A stretch of DNA of 42,496 bases from Kordiimonadaceae bacterium (GCA_018660225.1 JABJKT010000011.1:1-42496); one strand, 5' to 3'. Counted from the stretch's first letter, positions 9,274 through 18,469 are shown. The notes: generated by a model from the sequence alone, not told the origin. Numbers and translations are program-made.

Positions 9274-10542
9274 CTAAGCTAAATATATTTTCAGCTCCGC
9301 CAACATTTTATCCACATCTTCATTGGTGGTAAACATATGGTTTGAAATACGAATGGCATTATACTGCGGCAAGCTTTTAATGGTATAATTTTTATCATTC
9401 ATAATTCGGCGAAAATCCCCATTCTTCTTCCCTTCGGGCAAACTGAAGCTGACAATAGCAGAACCTAGTTCCGCCTTATCTGAGCTGATAATTTTTATCC
9501 CCTCTACTTTTGCCATTTCGCTATAGCAATAAGCAGCAAGCTCCATACAGCGTTTTTCAATCCGCTTTGTGCCGATGGCCATGTGCCACTGCGCCACATC
9601 ACCAAACCCAATTATATTCGGTGCGTTTCGGGTTCCGGAAGAAGCAGAGTAAACTCTATAGCCACCAGAAAGGAAGACATTATTCACTTGGGCTTGTACC
9701 GCGCTACGCATATAAAGAAGGCCCGTTTCCTTTGGTCCCATAATCCATTTATGGCCACTACAGGCATAAACATCACAACCTAAATCATGAAGGTCAATAT
9801 GCAGCATGCCCGGTGCCTGTGCACCATCAACGATGAAAAGAATATCCCTGCCTTTAATCAGTTCGGACACTTCCTTAATGGGCCAGCGAAGGCCAGTTAC
9901 TGTTTCAACATGACTGAGCAGTAACATTTTAGTTTTTGCCGTGAGGTTTGATTTCACAAGATCTAGTAGCTGTTTTTTACTCTGCGCCGGATAAGGCATT
10001 GTCATTTTTTTAATCACAGCGCCTTTGGTGGCCTTCAGAAAATTAAGCCCTGTTTCCGCGCCGCCATGTTCATGATTGGTGGTGAGAATTTCATCACCCG
10101 CGGTCCAGTCAATGCCGGAACAAACCGTACTGATCCCTTCTGTGGTATTACGCGTTAGGATAATCTCATCTTCATCCGCACCCATAAAGCTTGCTATCTT
10201 GGCGCGCGTTTTTTCCATTTCCTGACCCATCGGACCAAAATTTTCAGCGGCCGGGTTGCCTTCAAGGCGCTTCATCATCATTGACACTTTATCAAAAACC
10301 AGCTGCGGTGCCGGGCCAAGTGTGCCTGTATTTAGATAAATAAGTCCCGGTTTAAGCATTAACTCTGCGCGCACTTCTGCGAATAACTGATCATCGGAAA
10401 TATTTTCGCTATTTTTAAAATCTACCCCTTGCGAGAATGCTTTTGCCGTGCCCGTCATAAGGGCAAGCGCTGATATACCGCCCGCTTTTAGAAGTCCGCG
10501 GCGGGTGTTTAGTAATTTATTTTGTGATATTAGATTATTCAT
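9274..10542 (-). CDS. Tat-exported class V aminotransferase-fold PLP enzyme
   Basis: This 422-residue fold-type I PLP protein belongs to the class V aminotransferase / isopenicillin-N-epimerase-like group. The N-terminus has a twin-arginine motif, NTRRGLLKAGG (Arg14-Arg15), then a hydrophobic stretch ending in TAKA, so folded export to the periplasm is predicted. PLP motifs are visible: SHVETVTG, DGAQAPG (Asp239, Gln242) and the Schiff-base lysine in CSGHKWIMGP (Lys265). The reaction is not readable. PvdN of Pseudomonas is a known periplasmic Tat-exported PLP enzyme of this class and gives a precedent. It is the last gene of the msrP-msrQ-yjbQ operon, 11 bases after yjbQ. Confidence 0.83.
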   Translation of the reverse strand: MNNLISQNKLLNTRRGLLKAGGISALALMTGTAKAFSQGVDFKNSENISDDQLFAEVRAELMLKPGLIYLNTGTLGPAPQLVFDKVSMMMKRLEGNPAAENFGPMGQEMEKTRAKIASFMGADEDEIILTRNTTEGISTVCSGIDWTAGDEILTTNHEHGGAETGLNFLKATKGAVIKKMTMPYPAQSKKQLLDLVKSNLTAKTKMLLLSHVETVTGLRWPIKEVSELIKGRDILFIVDGAQAPGMLHIDLHDLGCDVYACSGHKWIMGPKETGLLYMRSAVQAQVNNVFLSGGYRVYSASSGTRNAPNIIGFGDVAQWHMAIGTKRIEKRCMELAAYCYSEMAKVEGIKIISSDKAELGSAIVSFSLPEGKKNGDFRRIMNDKNYTIKSLPQYNAIRISNHMFTTNEDVDKMLAELKIYLA

Positions 10543-10553
10543 AGTCTACTTTC

Positions 10554-10973
10554 TTATTCACCGATCAAATGTAATGATAGTGTTCGTTTATGGGCGTGAG
10601 CCCGGTGTTCAAAAATATATATTCCCTGCCACGTGCCGAGCATCATCTGCCCACCATTTACCGGAATGCTAAGCTGGGTTTGGGTTAATGCTGATTTAAT
10701 ATGGGCCGGCATATCGTCTGGGCCTTCTGTATTATGGCGATAAAGATGATTTCCTTCGGGGACCAGTTTTCTAAAAAACACGTTTAAATCATGAAGGACA
10801 TTCGGATCGGCGTTTTCCTGAATAGTTAGCGAGGCCGAAGTATGGCGAATGAATATAGTAAGCAGCCCGTCGCTCATTTCCTGATCCATGATCCAGTGAC
10901 GAACGGGATCGGTGACATCAAGCAGGCTTGATCCCGTGGTTTGAAAAGTTATGTCATGTGAAAACTGTTTCAT
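10554..10973 (-). CDS. yjbQ: YjbQ family protein (UPF0047)
   Basis: This protein of 139 residues is full length for the YjbQ/UPF0047 family, some members of which have weak thiamine-phosphate synthase activity. The family blocks are clear: FIRHTSASLTIQENADPNVL and, near the C-terminus, GGQMMLGTWQGIYIFEHR, with the conserved His residues. It is predicted to be cytosolic. The ATG overlaps the msrQ stop in an ATGA, so translation is coupled to msrQ. Why a YjbQ protein is tied to a periplasmic methionine sulfoxide repair system is not known. Confidence 0.88.
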   Translation of the reverse strand: MKQFSHDITFQTTGSSLLDVTDPVRHWIMDQEMSDGLLTIFIRHTSASLTIQENADPNVLHDLNVFFRKLVPEGNHLYRHNTEGPDDMPAHIKSALTQTQLSIPVNGGQMMLGTWQGIYIFEHRAHAHKRTLSLHLIGE

Positions 10974-11590
10974 GCTAATTGTCTTTTAGCTCTTTCCCTA
11001 CGCTTAGACCAGTTTAAATATAGCCGGTACAATAAAAGTATCGACAGAATAGTAGCATGAATAAGAGGAATAAGTACATCCGCTTTAACCATCATGTAAT
11101 TATGCACAGTCACGGATATGGCGAGGATATAAATAAGCTGGTGTAATTTTGTCCAGTTTTTGCCTAATTTAATTTTCGTGAATTTAAATGATGTGATTGC
11201 CAGTATTACAAGCATGGCAAAGCCAGCCATACCAAATGTGATCGCTGGACGTTTTAGGACATCTTCAATAATGAGCGACCAGTTAAAAAAGTAATCAAGC
11301 ATCATGTAGTTTAAAAAGTGAAGCAGCCCATATAAAAAAGCATATAGCCCAATTGCCCGGCGATATTTTAACAACCGCCATTTAGTAAGCTTGACAAGCG
11401 GTGTGATGCTCAGGGTAAGAAGCAAAAACCGTATGGTCCAGTTCCCGGTAAAATCAGTAATATATTCAATGGGGTTTGCTGAAAGTTCATGCGGTAAAAA
11501 ACTATACCACAGCCATATTTGCCAGCCGATCCATAGTGCGGGAAGTATCGACAGTGTATGAATTAACAGTCGGGATAATTTCTTTTCCAT
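10970..11590 (-). CDS. msrQ: MsrQ, heme-binding membrane subunit of methionine sulfoxide reductase
   Basis: This 206-residue membrane protein of the ferric-reductase-like (YedZ) family has about six transmembrane helices. It passes electrons from the respiratory chain to the periplasmic MsrP. Heme-ligand histidines are expected in AFLYGLLHFLNYMM and in KLHQLIYILAISVTVHNYMM. The C-terminus is strongly basic (WSKRRERAKRQLA), fitting a cytoplasmic tail. Its ATG shares one base with the msrP stop (TGATG), and its stop overlaps the yjbQ start. Confidence 0.9.
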   Translation of the reverse strand: MEKKLSRLLIHTLSILPALWIGWQIWLWYSFLPHELSANPIEYITDFTGNWTIRFLLLTLSITPLVKLTKWRLLKYRRAIGLYAFLYGLLHFLNYMMLDYFFNWSLIIEDVLKRPAITFGMAGFAMLVILAITSFKFTKIKLGKNWTKLHQLIYILAISVTVHNYMMVKADVLIPLIHATILSILLLYRLYLNWSKRRERAKRQLA

Positions 11591-12546
11591 CAGTAATTTC
11601 TTCGCAGGTCCATCCCGTCATAAAGGCCCGCGACCATTTCGCCGTATCCATTAAACATTAATGTTTTTCTTCTTCTGAAATCTCCAATGCGTCGCTCACT
11701 GGCTTGCGACCAACGCGGATGGGAAACGGCCGGGTTAACATTGGCAAAAAATCCATATTCTTGGGGCGCGAGCCGCATCCAGCTCGTATTGGGCTTTTCT
11801 TCAACAAATGAGATTTTAACGATTGACTTAACGCCTTTAAAACCATATTTCCACGGCACAACAAGCCTGAGCGGTGCGCCGTTTTGATTTTCAAGCGTTC
11901 GTCCATAAAGCCCCACTGCCATAATGCTCAGCGGATGCATCGCTTCATCCATGCGAAGCCCTTCGCGGTATGGCCACTGAATGATATTTCTCGCCTGACC
12001 GGGCATTTGTTCCACGTCTTCAAGCGTTTCAAAATAAATGTATCTTGCGCTCAAGCTTGGTTTTAATTTCTCGATCACCTGTGATAGAGATACACCAACC
12101 CAGGGTATAACCATTGACCAGGCTTCGACGCAGCGCATGCGGTAAATTCGTTCTTCCAGAGCGTTAAAATTAACCAAATCTTCAACGGCATATTCACCGG
12201 GGTTTTCACAGTGCCCATCGACGGTTATGTTCCAGGGCTTGGTAACAAGAGAATGTGCATTTTTCGAGGGATCGTCTTTTTCAATACCAAATTCATAGAA
12301 ATTATTATAGCTGGTAATGGCACTGAGCACCGTTTGCTCATCCTTTATATCACTGCCATTATATTTGCCGGAAGGCGGGGTCTCAGCTTGATAAGCCCCA
12401 GCAAGTGCTGGTGTCATTAAATTCACGGCGCTGCCAACACCCATAATTCCGGCGGCTTTGACAAAATCGCGTCTTGAGAAGAAATCCTCTTCTGAAGTCA
12501 CATCTTTCTCACTTAAATCCCAAGAGTTTTTAATCTTTATCAACAT
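11590..12546 (-). CDS. msrP: MsrP, molybdopterin methionine sulfoxide reductase catalytic subunit
   Basis: This 318-residue periplasmic molybdoenzyme reduces methionine sulfoxide in oxidised envelope proteins. The Tat signal contains SRRDFVKAAG (Arg25-Arg26) followed by a hydrophobic region ending ALAGA. The molybdenum-ligating cysteine is Cys139 in YRMRCVEAWSMVIPWVGV. Other family blocks are NGAPLRLVVPWKYGFKGVKS and the C-terminal ERRIGDFRRRKTLMFNGYGE. It is first in the operon msrP-msrQ-yjbQ-PLP enzyme, divergent from the uup-type gene across about 120 AT-rich bases that must hold both promoters. No two-component regulator lies beside it. Confidence 0.93.
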   Translation of the reverse strand: MLIKIKNSWDLSEKDVTSEEDFFSRRDFVKAAGIMGVGSAVNLMTPALAGAYQAETPPSGKYNGSDIKDEQTVLSAITSYNNFYEFGIEKDDPSKNAHSLVTKPWNITVDGHCENPGEYAVEDLVNFNALEERIYRMRCVEAWSMVIPWVGVSLSQVIEKLKPSLSARYIYFETLEDVEQMPGQARNIIQWPYREGLRMDEAMHPLSIMAVGLYGRTLENQNGAPLRLVVPWKYGFKGVKSIVKISFVEEKPNTSWMRLAPQEYGFFANVNPAVSHPRWSQASERRIGDFRRRKTLMFNGYGEMVAGLYDGMDLRRNY

Positions 12547-12668
12547 AGCTTTACCTGATTTACTTTATTTATTCTAATAAATATAATTCGTTTTTTCCAA
12601 TGATGCTATTAACAGCATATCACATTTATGTTATTGGCATAATCATAATCAATAAAGAAAGTACTTCC

Positions 12669-14474
12669 ATGGCTCCGCCACTGCTGACATTAACTAATAT
12701 GGGACTTAGATTTGGTCCTGATCCGCTTTTTAACGGGATGGAATTATCCATTGGCGAATATGACCGCATTTCTTTGGTGGGCAGAAACGGTGCTGGAAAA
12801 TCTACGCTGATGAAAATCATCCATGGCACCGTTGAAGCGGATAGCGGTGAACTTTTCGTAAAGCCGGGAACCCATGTCACCTATCTTGAACAAGACCCGG
12901 ATTTATCCGGTTTTAAAACCGCCCACGATTATGTAGTGAACGGCCTCGTACATGGTTCAGAAGATGACCATTTTCAGGTGGATATTATGCTGGCTGAAAT
13001 AGGTCTTGGTGCGGGGATGGAAACCGCCACTATGTCTGGCGGGGAACGTCGCCGTGCGGCCATCGCACGTGCACTCGTTAGTGATACAGATATTATGTTA
13101 CTTGATGAGCCAACCAACCATTTAGATATCGCGACCATCGAATGGTTAGAGCAAAAGTTAAAAAGTTGGCGCGGAGCACTGGTGATAATCAGTCATGACC
13201 GTGCATTTCTTAATAACCTGACCAACACAACCTTCTGGCTTGATCGCGGTAAAGTCCGCCGCCTTGATAAAGGGTTCGCTCATTTCGATGAATGGTCGAC
13301 AACTATTTTGGAACAAGAAAGAACTGAACGTGCTAAACTTGATAAGTTAATCGAAAAAGAAACTGACTGGTCCCATAAGGGCATAACTGCGCGGCGCAAA
13401 CGCAATATGGGACGAATGCGTAACCTTTGGGAACTTCGCCATCAACGCGAACAACAAATTTCAGAAGTCGGTTCTGCCCGCATTGCCGCCGATAGTGGTA
13501 AGGCATCAGGTAAAAAAGTAATTGAGGCTTTAAAAGTCAGTGTTGCTTTTGATGATAAGCCAATATTAAAAGATTTCTCCATTAAAATCCTACGCGGTGA
13601 TCGTGTTGGTATTATCGGACCAAATGGCGCCGGTAAAACAACACTTCTTAAAGCCTTAACCGGTAAGCTTATTCCCGACCAAGGACGAGTAAAACTTGGT
13701 ACTAACCTAATTCCAACTTTCCTAGATCAACACCGTAGCCTGATTAAAGATGACGACACGGTATGGGAAACCTTAAGTGATGGTGGTGACCATATTATGG
13801 TTCGTGGTCATTCAAAGCATATCATTTCTTATATCAAAGACTTTCTCTTTGATGCCTCGCAAGCTCATAGTCCTGTGAGCTCTCTTTCAGGCGGCGAAAA
13901 AAATCGCCTGCTTCTTGCAAAAACTCTCGCACATCCCACTAATTTGTTGATCCTTGATGAGCCTACAAATGATCTAGATATGGATACACTTGATTTACTA
14001 CAAGATGTTTTAAATGATTATGAGGGCACATTGCTACTCGTGAGCCATGACCGTGATTTCCTTGATCGTTTGGTAACATCCACTATCGCTATGGAAGGAA
14101 ATGGCGACGTGGTTGAATATCCCGGCGGTTATAGCGATTATGTAAGGCAGCGCAAGAACCGTACGGATGCCCCATCAAAGCAACAAGATAAGAAGCGTAA
14201 ATCAGAAAAAAGCCAAACAGGCGCAGAAAAAGAAGCCGTTAAAAAAATAAGCTTCAAACATCAGTTTTCTCTTGAAAATATACCCAAGGAAATAGAGAAA
14301 ATCGAAAAGAATATAAAAATGTTCGAAAAGAAGCTCGCCGAACCAGGCCTTTATAATAAAGACACCGCGCTTTTTAATAAATGTACCGCAGAACTAGAAA
14401 AGCTAACCGTTAAGCGAGAAGAAAAAGAAGAAGAATGGTTAGAGCTAGAAATGCTCCGCGAAGAAATAGAATAG
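12669..14474 (+). CDS. uup: ABC-F ATPase, Uup type
   Basis: This protein has about 601 residues and two ABC ATPase domains on one chain with no membrane segment, hence the ABC-F family acting on ribosomes. Domain 1 has Walker A GRNGAGKST, signature MSGGERRRAAIARAL and Walker B IMLLDEPTNHLD. Domain 2 has GPNGAGKTT, LSGGEKNRLLLAKTL and LLILDEPTNDLD. A charged coiled-coil (from about residue 500: IPKEIEKIEKNIKMFEKKL and on) closes the protein, as in Uup. The start at 12669 (MAPPLLTLTNMGLRFG) is chosen over 12600 because the longer version adds a hydrophobic run foreign to the family. The precise ABC-F subtype is a best guess. Confidence 0.88.
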   Translation: MAPPLLTLTNMGLRFGPDPLFNGMELSIGEYDRISLVGRNGAGKSTLMKIIHGTVEADSGELFVKPGTHVTYLEQDPDLSGFKTAHDYVVNGLVHGSEDDHFQVDIMLAEIGLGAGMETATMSGGERRRAAIARALVSDTDIMLLDEPTNHLDIATIEWLEQKLKSWRGALVIISHDRAFLNNLTNTTFWLDRGKVRRLDKGFAHFDEWSTTILEQERTERAKLDKLIEKETDWSHKGITARRKRNMGRMRNLWELRHQREQQISEVGSARIAADSGKASGKKVIEALKVSVAFDDKPILKDFSIKILRGDRVGIIGPNGAGKTTLLKALTGKLIPDQGRVKLGTNLIPTFLDQHRSLIKDDDTVWETLSDGGDHIMVRGHSKHIISYIKDFLFDASQAHSPVSSLSGGEKNRLLLAKTLAHPTNLLILDEPTNDLDMDTLDLLQDVLNDYEGTLLLVSHDRDFLDRLVTSTIAMEGNGDVVEYPGGYSDYVRQRKNRTDAPSKQQDKKRKSEKSQTGAEKEAVKKISFKHQFSLENIPKEIEKIEKNIKMFEKKLAEPGLYNKDTALFNKCTAELEKLTVKREEKEEEWLELEMLREEIE

Positions 14475-14536
14475 TTGCATATGTAACAAATATTCATTAT
14501 TATCATAACGAATCTACAAAATAAATAGGCCACCTT

Positions 14537-15253
14537 ATGTCAGAAGAAAATAACAAACACCAATCCTCCATTCCGCTTGATCATGAATATGTCGAACTGC
14601 CAATCCCGCACCGCTGGGAAATGAGCGATGATGAAATGATCAAAAAGTCACAAGAGTTTTATGAACTAATGAAAAAACGTCATACGGTCCGTGAATATTC
14701 AGAGCGCGCCGTACCGCGCGAAGTGATTGAAAACTGCATTAAAGCGGCTGGACTTGCCCCAAGTGGCGCCAATCACCAGCCATGGCATTTTGCGGTAATT
14801 GAAAACCCTGATCACAAGCAAAAAATCCGCGAGGCGGCCGAAGAAGAAGAAAAAACATTCTACGCCGGACGCGCCAGCGATGAATGGCTCGGCGCGCTTG
14901 AGCCAATTGGTACGAACGAAAGCAAACCTCATCTTACCACTGCCCCGTGGCTTATTGTTATATTTGCCCAGCGCACCAGTATTGACCGCAATGGCCGCAA
15001 ATTTAAAAATTATTACGTTAATGAAAGCGTTGGCATCGCCACAGGTTTTCTGATCACCGCTCTTCATAAAGCGGGGCTATCAACCCTTACCCATACGCCT
15101 AATCCGATGAAGTTCCTTAATGAGCTATGCAACCGTCCCGCGTCCGAAAAGGCGGAAATGATTTTAGTCGTTGGTCATCCTGATGAAAAAGCGACGGTAC
15201 CAGCCCACGCCAAATGGAAAAAACCAATCGACGAAATTATGTCCGTTTTTTAA
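14537..15253 (+). CDS. nitroreductase-fold flavoprotein, iodotyrosine-deiodinase-like
   Basis: This 238-residue FMN protein of the nitroreductase superfamily shows KKRHTVREYSERAVP and LAPSGANHQPWHFAVIEN for FMN contacts. Within the lid region the residues that bind the halotyrosine zwitterion in iodotyrosine deiodinase are all present at the right spacing: Glu105, Tyr109 and Lys130 (Glu to Tyr +4, Glu to Lys +25), in EEEEKTFYAGRASDEW and NESKPHLTTAPW. This makes reductive dehalogenation of halotyrosines the best guess, rather than generic nitroaromatic reduction. It lacks the N-terminal membrane anchor of animal enzymes. It lies 62 bases downstream of the uup-type gene and converges tightly on the POT gene, with only 8 bases between stops. 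Confidence 0.82.
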   Translation: MSEENNKHQSSIPLDHEYVELPIPHRWEMSDDEMIKKSQEFYELMKKRHTVREYSERAVPREVIENCIKAAGLAPSGANHQPWHFAVIENPDHKQKIREAAEEEEKTFYAGRASDEWLGALEPIGTNESKPHLTTAPWLIVIFAQRTSIDRNGRKFKNYYVNESVGIATGFLITALHKAGLSTLTHTPNPMKFLNELCNRPASEKAEMILVVGHPDEKATVPAHAKWKKPIDEIMSVF

Positions 15254-15261
15254 TGAACGGC

Positions 15262-16800
15262 TTAATGGACACCGTGCATTGCTTTTTTAAGCAGCGGCGT
15301 CATTAAAAATATAAAAATCCCGACACCAATACTGACCGTGCCGACAAAAGTATAAATATCCATTGTCGCAGCCACATCGAGCTGGGCGCTCGTCTCCCCG
15401 TGCTCTGCACCACCAGCAAGGGAGCTGATAATACCTGCCAGATAATTACCGACTGCCATAAAGAGGAACCACGTCCCCATAACCATACCAACGATTTTAG
15501 GCATACTCATTTTCGTAACAATGGATAGCCCAACCGGGCTTAAGAAAAGCTCCGCTAATGAGAGCGAAAGATAAAGAAACACCAGCCATAAGAAATTTTT
15601 CGACGTGCTGTCATCAAGCCCCATTCCGTAGGAAAAGATAATATAACCCGCCCCTATAATAATAAGTGAAAGACCGAATTTTACCGGCGTTGAGGGTTCC
15701 ATATTTCTCTTGCCAAGCGCGACCCACAGCCACGCCATAAGGGGCGCTAAAAGCACGACGAACAAAGTATTCATGGTTTGAACCTGAGATGCTTTTACCT
15801 GCCAGCCAAAAAGGTTTTTATCAAATTGCTGATCCGCAAGCAGTGTGAGGCTGGCACCCTGTTGTTCAAACAAGGCCCAAAATACCGCTTGGACAACAAT
15901 TAAAAAACAAACAACCATCAAACGTTCCCGTTCAACCTTGCTGCATTTTATAAAGCCATAAAGCACGATAATGCCGATCATAAAAAATCCTGAGAAGCCA
16001 AGAAGCATGCCGACCAACTCTTGATATTGCATCAATAACCAACTTGTAATCACCATTACTATTCCGCCCAGATATATGGCGTTTTCCTTATTAATCCCCC
16101 AAATAGCTTTTTCTTTCAAAAGGGCCGGGTTTCTTGGCTCGGCATGACCATCAAGCAGTTTTTGACCCCATAAAAAGACCAGCAAGCCACAAAACATGCC
16201 AATACCAGCGATTGAAAAGCCATAATTCCAGCCATAGGTTTCGCCGACATATCCAACAATAAGCATGGATACAAAGGCCCCGAAATTAAGACCCAGATAA
16301 AAAATGGTAAATCCACTATCCCGGCGCGGATCTTTGGGCCCGTAAAGCGCGCCAACGATGGTCGTTATATTTGCCTTTAAAAAACCAACGCCTGTGATGA
16401 TAAGTGCGAGCGCCAGAAAAAACACTTTTAAGTACAGTTCATCCCTTACCACCACGCCACCATCCATATAAGCGGCGCTTCCGTGAAACGCCATCAGACC
16501 ATGACCAAGTACCAGTAAAATAGCACCGTATGTAACAGCCTTTCGACTTCCCAAATAGCGATCAGATAAATACCCCCCAATAATCGGCATCATATAAACC
16601 AGTCCAACAAAGGCGCCATAAATCATGCTGGCTTTTTCAGCACCAAATAAATGATATTTGGTCAGGTAAAGAATAAGAAGCGCCCGCATCCCATAATAGG
16701 AAAAGCGTTCCCACATTTCAGTAAGAAAGCAGATATAAATTCCTGCAGGATGGCCCATAAAGTTTCTTTTTTGTGAGCCTTGATAAAGGTCTTCGGACAT
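15262..16800 (-). CDS. POT-family proton:peptide symporter (copy 1)
   Basis: This 512-residue major-facilitator protein of the proton-dependent oligopeptide transporter family carries the ExxERF signature in LTEMWERFSYYGMR (Glu28, Glu31, Arg32) on the first helix. The POT signature FTIFYLGLNFGAFVS is in the middle, and family text such as FLKANITTIVGALYGPKDPRR is present. It imports di- and tripeptides with protons. It lies one base downstream of a second POT gene with the same N-terminal (GSQKRNFMGHP) and C-terminal (MHGVH) ends, so the two arose by tandem duplication. Confidence 0.92.
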   Translation of the reverse strand: MSEDLYQGSQKRNFMGHPAGIYICFLTEMWERFSYYGMRALLILYLTKYHLFGAEKASMIYGAFVGLVYMMPIIGGYLSDRYLGSRKAVTYGAILLVLGHGLMAFHGSAAYMDGGVVVRDELYLKVFFLALALIITGVGFLKANITTIVGALYGPKDPRRDSGFTIFYLGLNFGAFVSMLIVGYVGETYGWNYGFSIAGIGMFCGLLVFLWGQKLLDGHAEPRNPALLKEKAIWGINKENAIYLGGIVMVITSWLLMQYQELVGMLLGFSGFFMIGIIVLYGFIKCSKVERERLMVVCFLIVVQAVFWALFEQQGASLTLLADQQFDKNLFGWQVKASQVQTMNTLFVVLLAPLMAWLWVALGKRNMEPSTPVKFGLSLIIIGAGYIIFSYGMGLDDSTSKNFLWLVFLYLSLSLAELFLSPVGLSIVTKMSMPKIVGMVMGTWFLFMAVGNYLAGIISSLAGGAEHGETSAQLDVAATMDIYTFVGTVSIGVGIFIFLMTPLLKKAMHGVH

Positions 16801-16801
16801 A

Positions 16802-18349
16802 TTAATGGACCCCGTGCATTCCTTTTTTAAGCAGCGGCGTTAGTACAAGAATGAGAACGCCAACCCCGGCACTGACAAGGCCGATCATGGTATAAAGTTC
16901 CATGGTTGCCGAAAGATCAAGGGTGCCGCTTGCCGCTCCTACCTCGTTACTGCCCATCATTGAGCTGATCCAGCCCGCGACATTATTACCAAGCGCGGTA
17001 AAGAGGAACCAAGTTCCCATCATCATCCCGACAATTTTCGGCACGCTAAGCTTTGTGACCATAGATAGACCAACCGGGCTTAAGAATAATTCGGCGAGCG
17101 TCAACATGAAATAAATATATATCAGCCATAAAAAGCTTTTCGATGTGCTGTCATCAAGCGTCATGCTCCAAGAAAAAACGATGTACCCCGCACCAATGAT
17201 CAGCATTGCATAGCCAAATTTAGCCGGCGTTGATGGTTCCCAGTTCTTACGCGACAGCGTCAACCAAAGCCAGGCCATTACCGGTGCAAGGGTAATGATA
17301 AAGAGCGCATTCATGGTTTGAACCTGTGAAGCAAGAATATTCATTCCAAGGAAGTTCAGATCATATTGCTGATCAGCGAGCAGCGTTAAACTGGCGGCCT
17401 GTTGCTCAAAGAGTGCCCAGAAAACAGATTGAATAGCGATCAAAAAAAGCGCAACAAAAAGCCGTTCCCGGTCCACTTTTTCACATTGCGAATATGCATA
17501 ATAAAGGATAAAGCCGATCATAAAGAGCCCAGCTATACCTACCGCCTGAATAACCATGGCATCATATTGCATCATCACCCAGCTTACCCCGACAAGACCA
17601 AGACCGAATAAATAAATAGTGTTTTCTTTGTTAAGGCCAATGGGCGATTTTTCTTTGAGAATGGCCGGATTTGATGGCTCAGCGCGACCACCAAGGAACT
17701 TTTGACCCCATAGAAAAACCATCAAACCAAAAAACATTCCAATTCCAGCAATGGAAAATCCATAATTCCAGCCATAGGTTTCACCAACATAACCGACAAC
17801 AATCATCGAAATAAATGCACCAAGATTAATGCCCATATAAAAAATAGAAAACCCACCATCTCGGCGCGGGTCACTGGGGCCATAAAGCGCCCCGACTACC
17901 GATGAAATATTGGCCTTGAGAAATCCCGTTCCACCAATGATCAGCGCAAGCGCGAGGAAGAAAATATTGATATAAAATTCGTCGCGTACAACGATATCCC
18001 CGCTCATATAAGCGGCAGGACCATGAACGGCCATCAAGCCATGCCCGGCCACCAGCAATATGGCGCCGTAAGTAACAGCCTTGCGGCTTCCCAGATAACG
18101 ATCCGCCATATAACCACCAATTATCGGCATCATATAAACCATCCCGGCGTAAGCACCGTAAATCATACTGGCCTTTTCAACGCCGAAAAGATGATATTTT
18201 GTCAGATACAGTATGAGAATAGTACGCATACCATAATAAGAAAAGCGCTCCCACATTTCAGTGAAAAAGAGTACTGAAAGTCCAATAGGATGGCCCATAA
18301 AGTTTCTTTTTTGCGAGCCCGCATAAATCTCGTCTGAGTAGTCCGACAT
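16802..18349 (-). CDS. POT-family proton:peptide symporter (copy 2)
   Basis: This is a 515-residue paralogue of the gene just downstream. ExxERF is in FTEMWERFSYYGMR (Glu31, Glu34, Arg35), and the POT signature is FSIFYMGINLGAFIS. It is the first gene of the two-gene operon, with AGGGAATAGG before the ATG. Divergence between copies is scattered over loops and helices, suggesting an old duplication kept by selection, perhaps for different peptide sets. It is divergent from an M14 metallopeptidase across 120 bases, which suggests a shared theme of peptide use. Confidence 0.92.
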   Translation of the reverse strand: MSDYSDEIYAGSQKRNFMGHPIGLSVLFFTEMWERFSYYGMRTILILYLTKYHLFGVEKASMIYGAYAGMVYMMPIIGGYMADRYLGSRKAVTYGAILLVAGHGLMAVHGPAAYMSGDIVVRDEFYINIFFLALALIIGGTGFLKANISSVVGALYGPSDPRRDGGFSIFYMGINLGAFISMIVVGYVGETYGWNYGFSIAGIGMFFGLMVFLWGQKFLGGRAEPSNPAILKEKSPIGLNKENTIYLFGLGLVGVSWVMMQYDAMVIQAVGIAGLFMIGFILYYAYSQCEKVDRERLFVALFLIAIQSVFWALFEQQAASLTLLADQQYDLNFLGMNILASQVQTMNALFIITLAPVMAWLWLTLSRKNWEPSTPAKFGYAMLIIGAGYIVFSWSMTLDDSTSKSFLWLIYIYFMLTLAELFLSPVGLSMVTKLSVPKIVGMMMGTWFLFTALGNNVAGWISSMMGSNEVGAASGTLDLSATMELYTMIGLVSAGVGVLILVLTPLLKKGMHGVH

Positions 18350-18469
18350 TCCTATTCCCTAGTTTTGTTTTTTATTTTAAACACTCTGCCAGAAGAAAAA
18401 GTAAAAGTCACGTTTACGTTCTTAATTTTTCAGATTATACATTATGAAAATATAAAGTGAGAGACCATC
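18350..18469. promoter_or_regulatory. divergent promoter region with small inverted repeat
   Basis: This AT-rich 120-base region separates the POT operon (minus) and the M14/dgcN operon (plus). It holds an inverted repeat GTAAA-AGTCACG-TTTAC at 18401-18417 that could be a regulator site acting on both sides. I could not assign convincing -35/-10 pairs. Confidence 0.35.

Noticed and set aside
14474-14487. Near-palindrome GTTGCATATGTAAC after the uup-type stop as operator of the nitroreductase-fold gene
   Set aside because: It has one mismatched pair, starts on the last base of the stop codon and is 50 bases from the next start; too weak alone.
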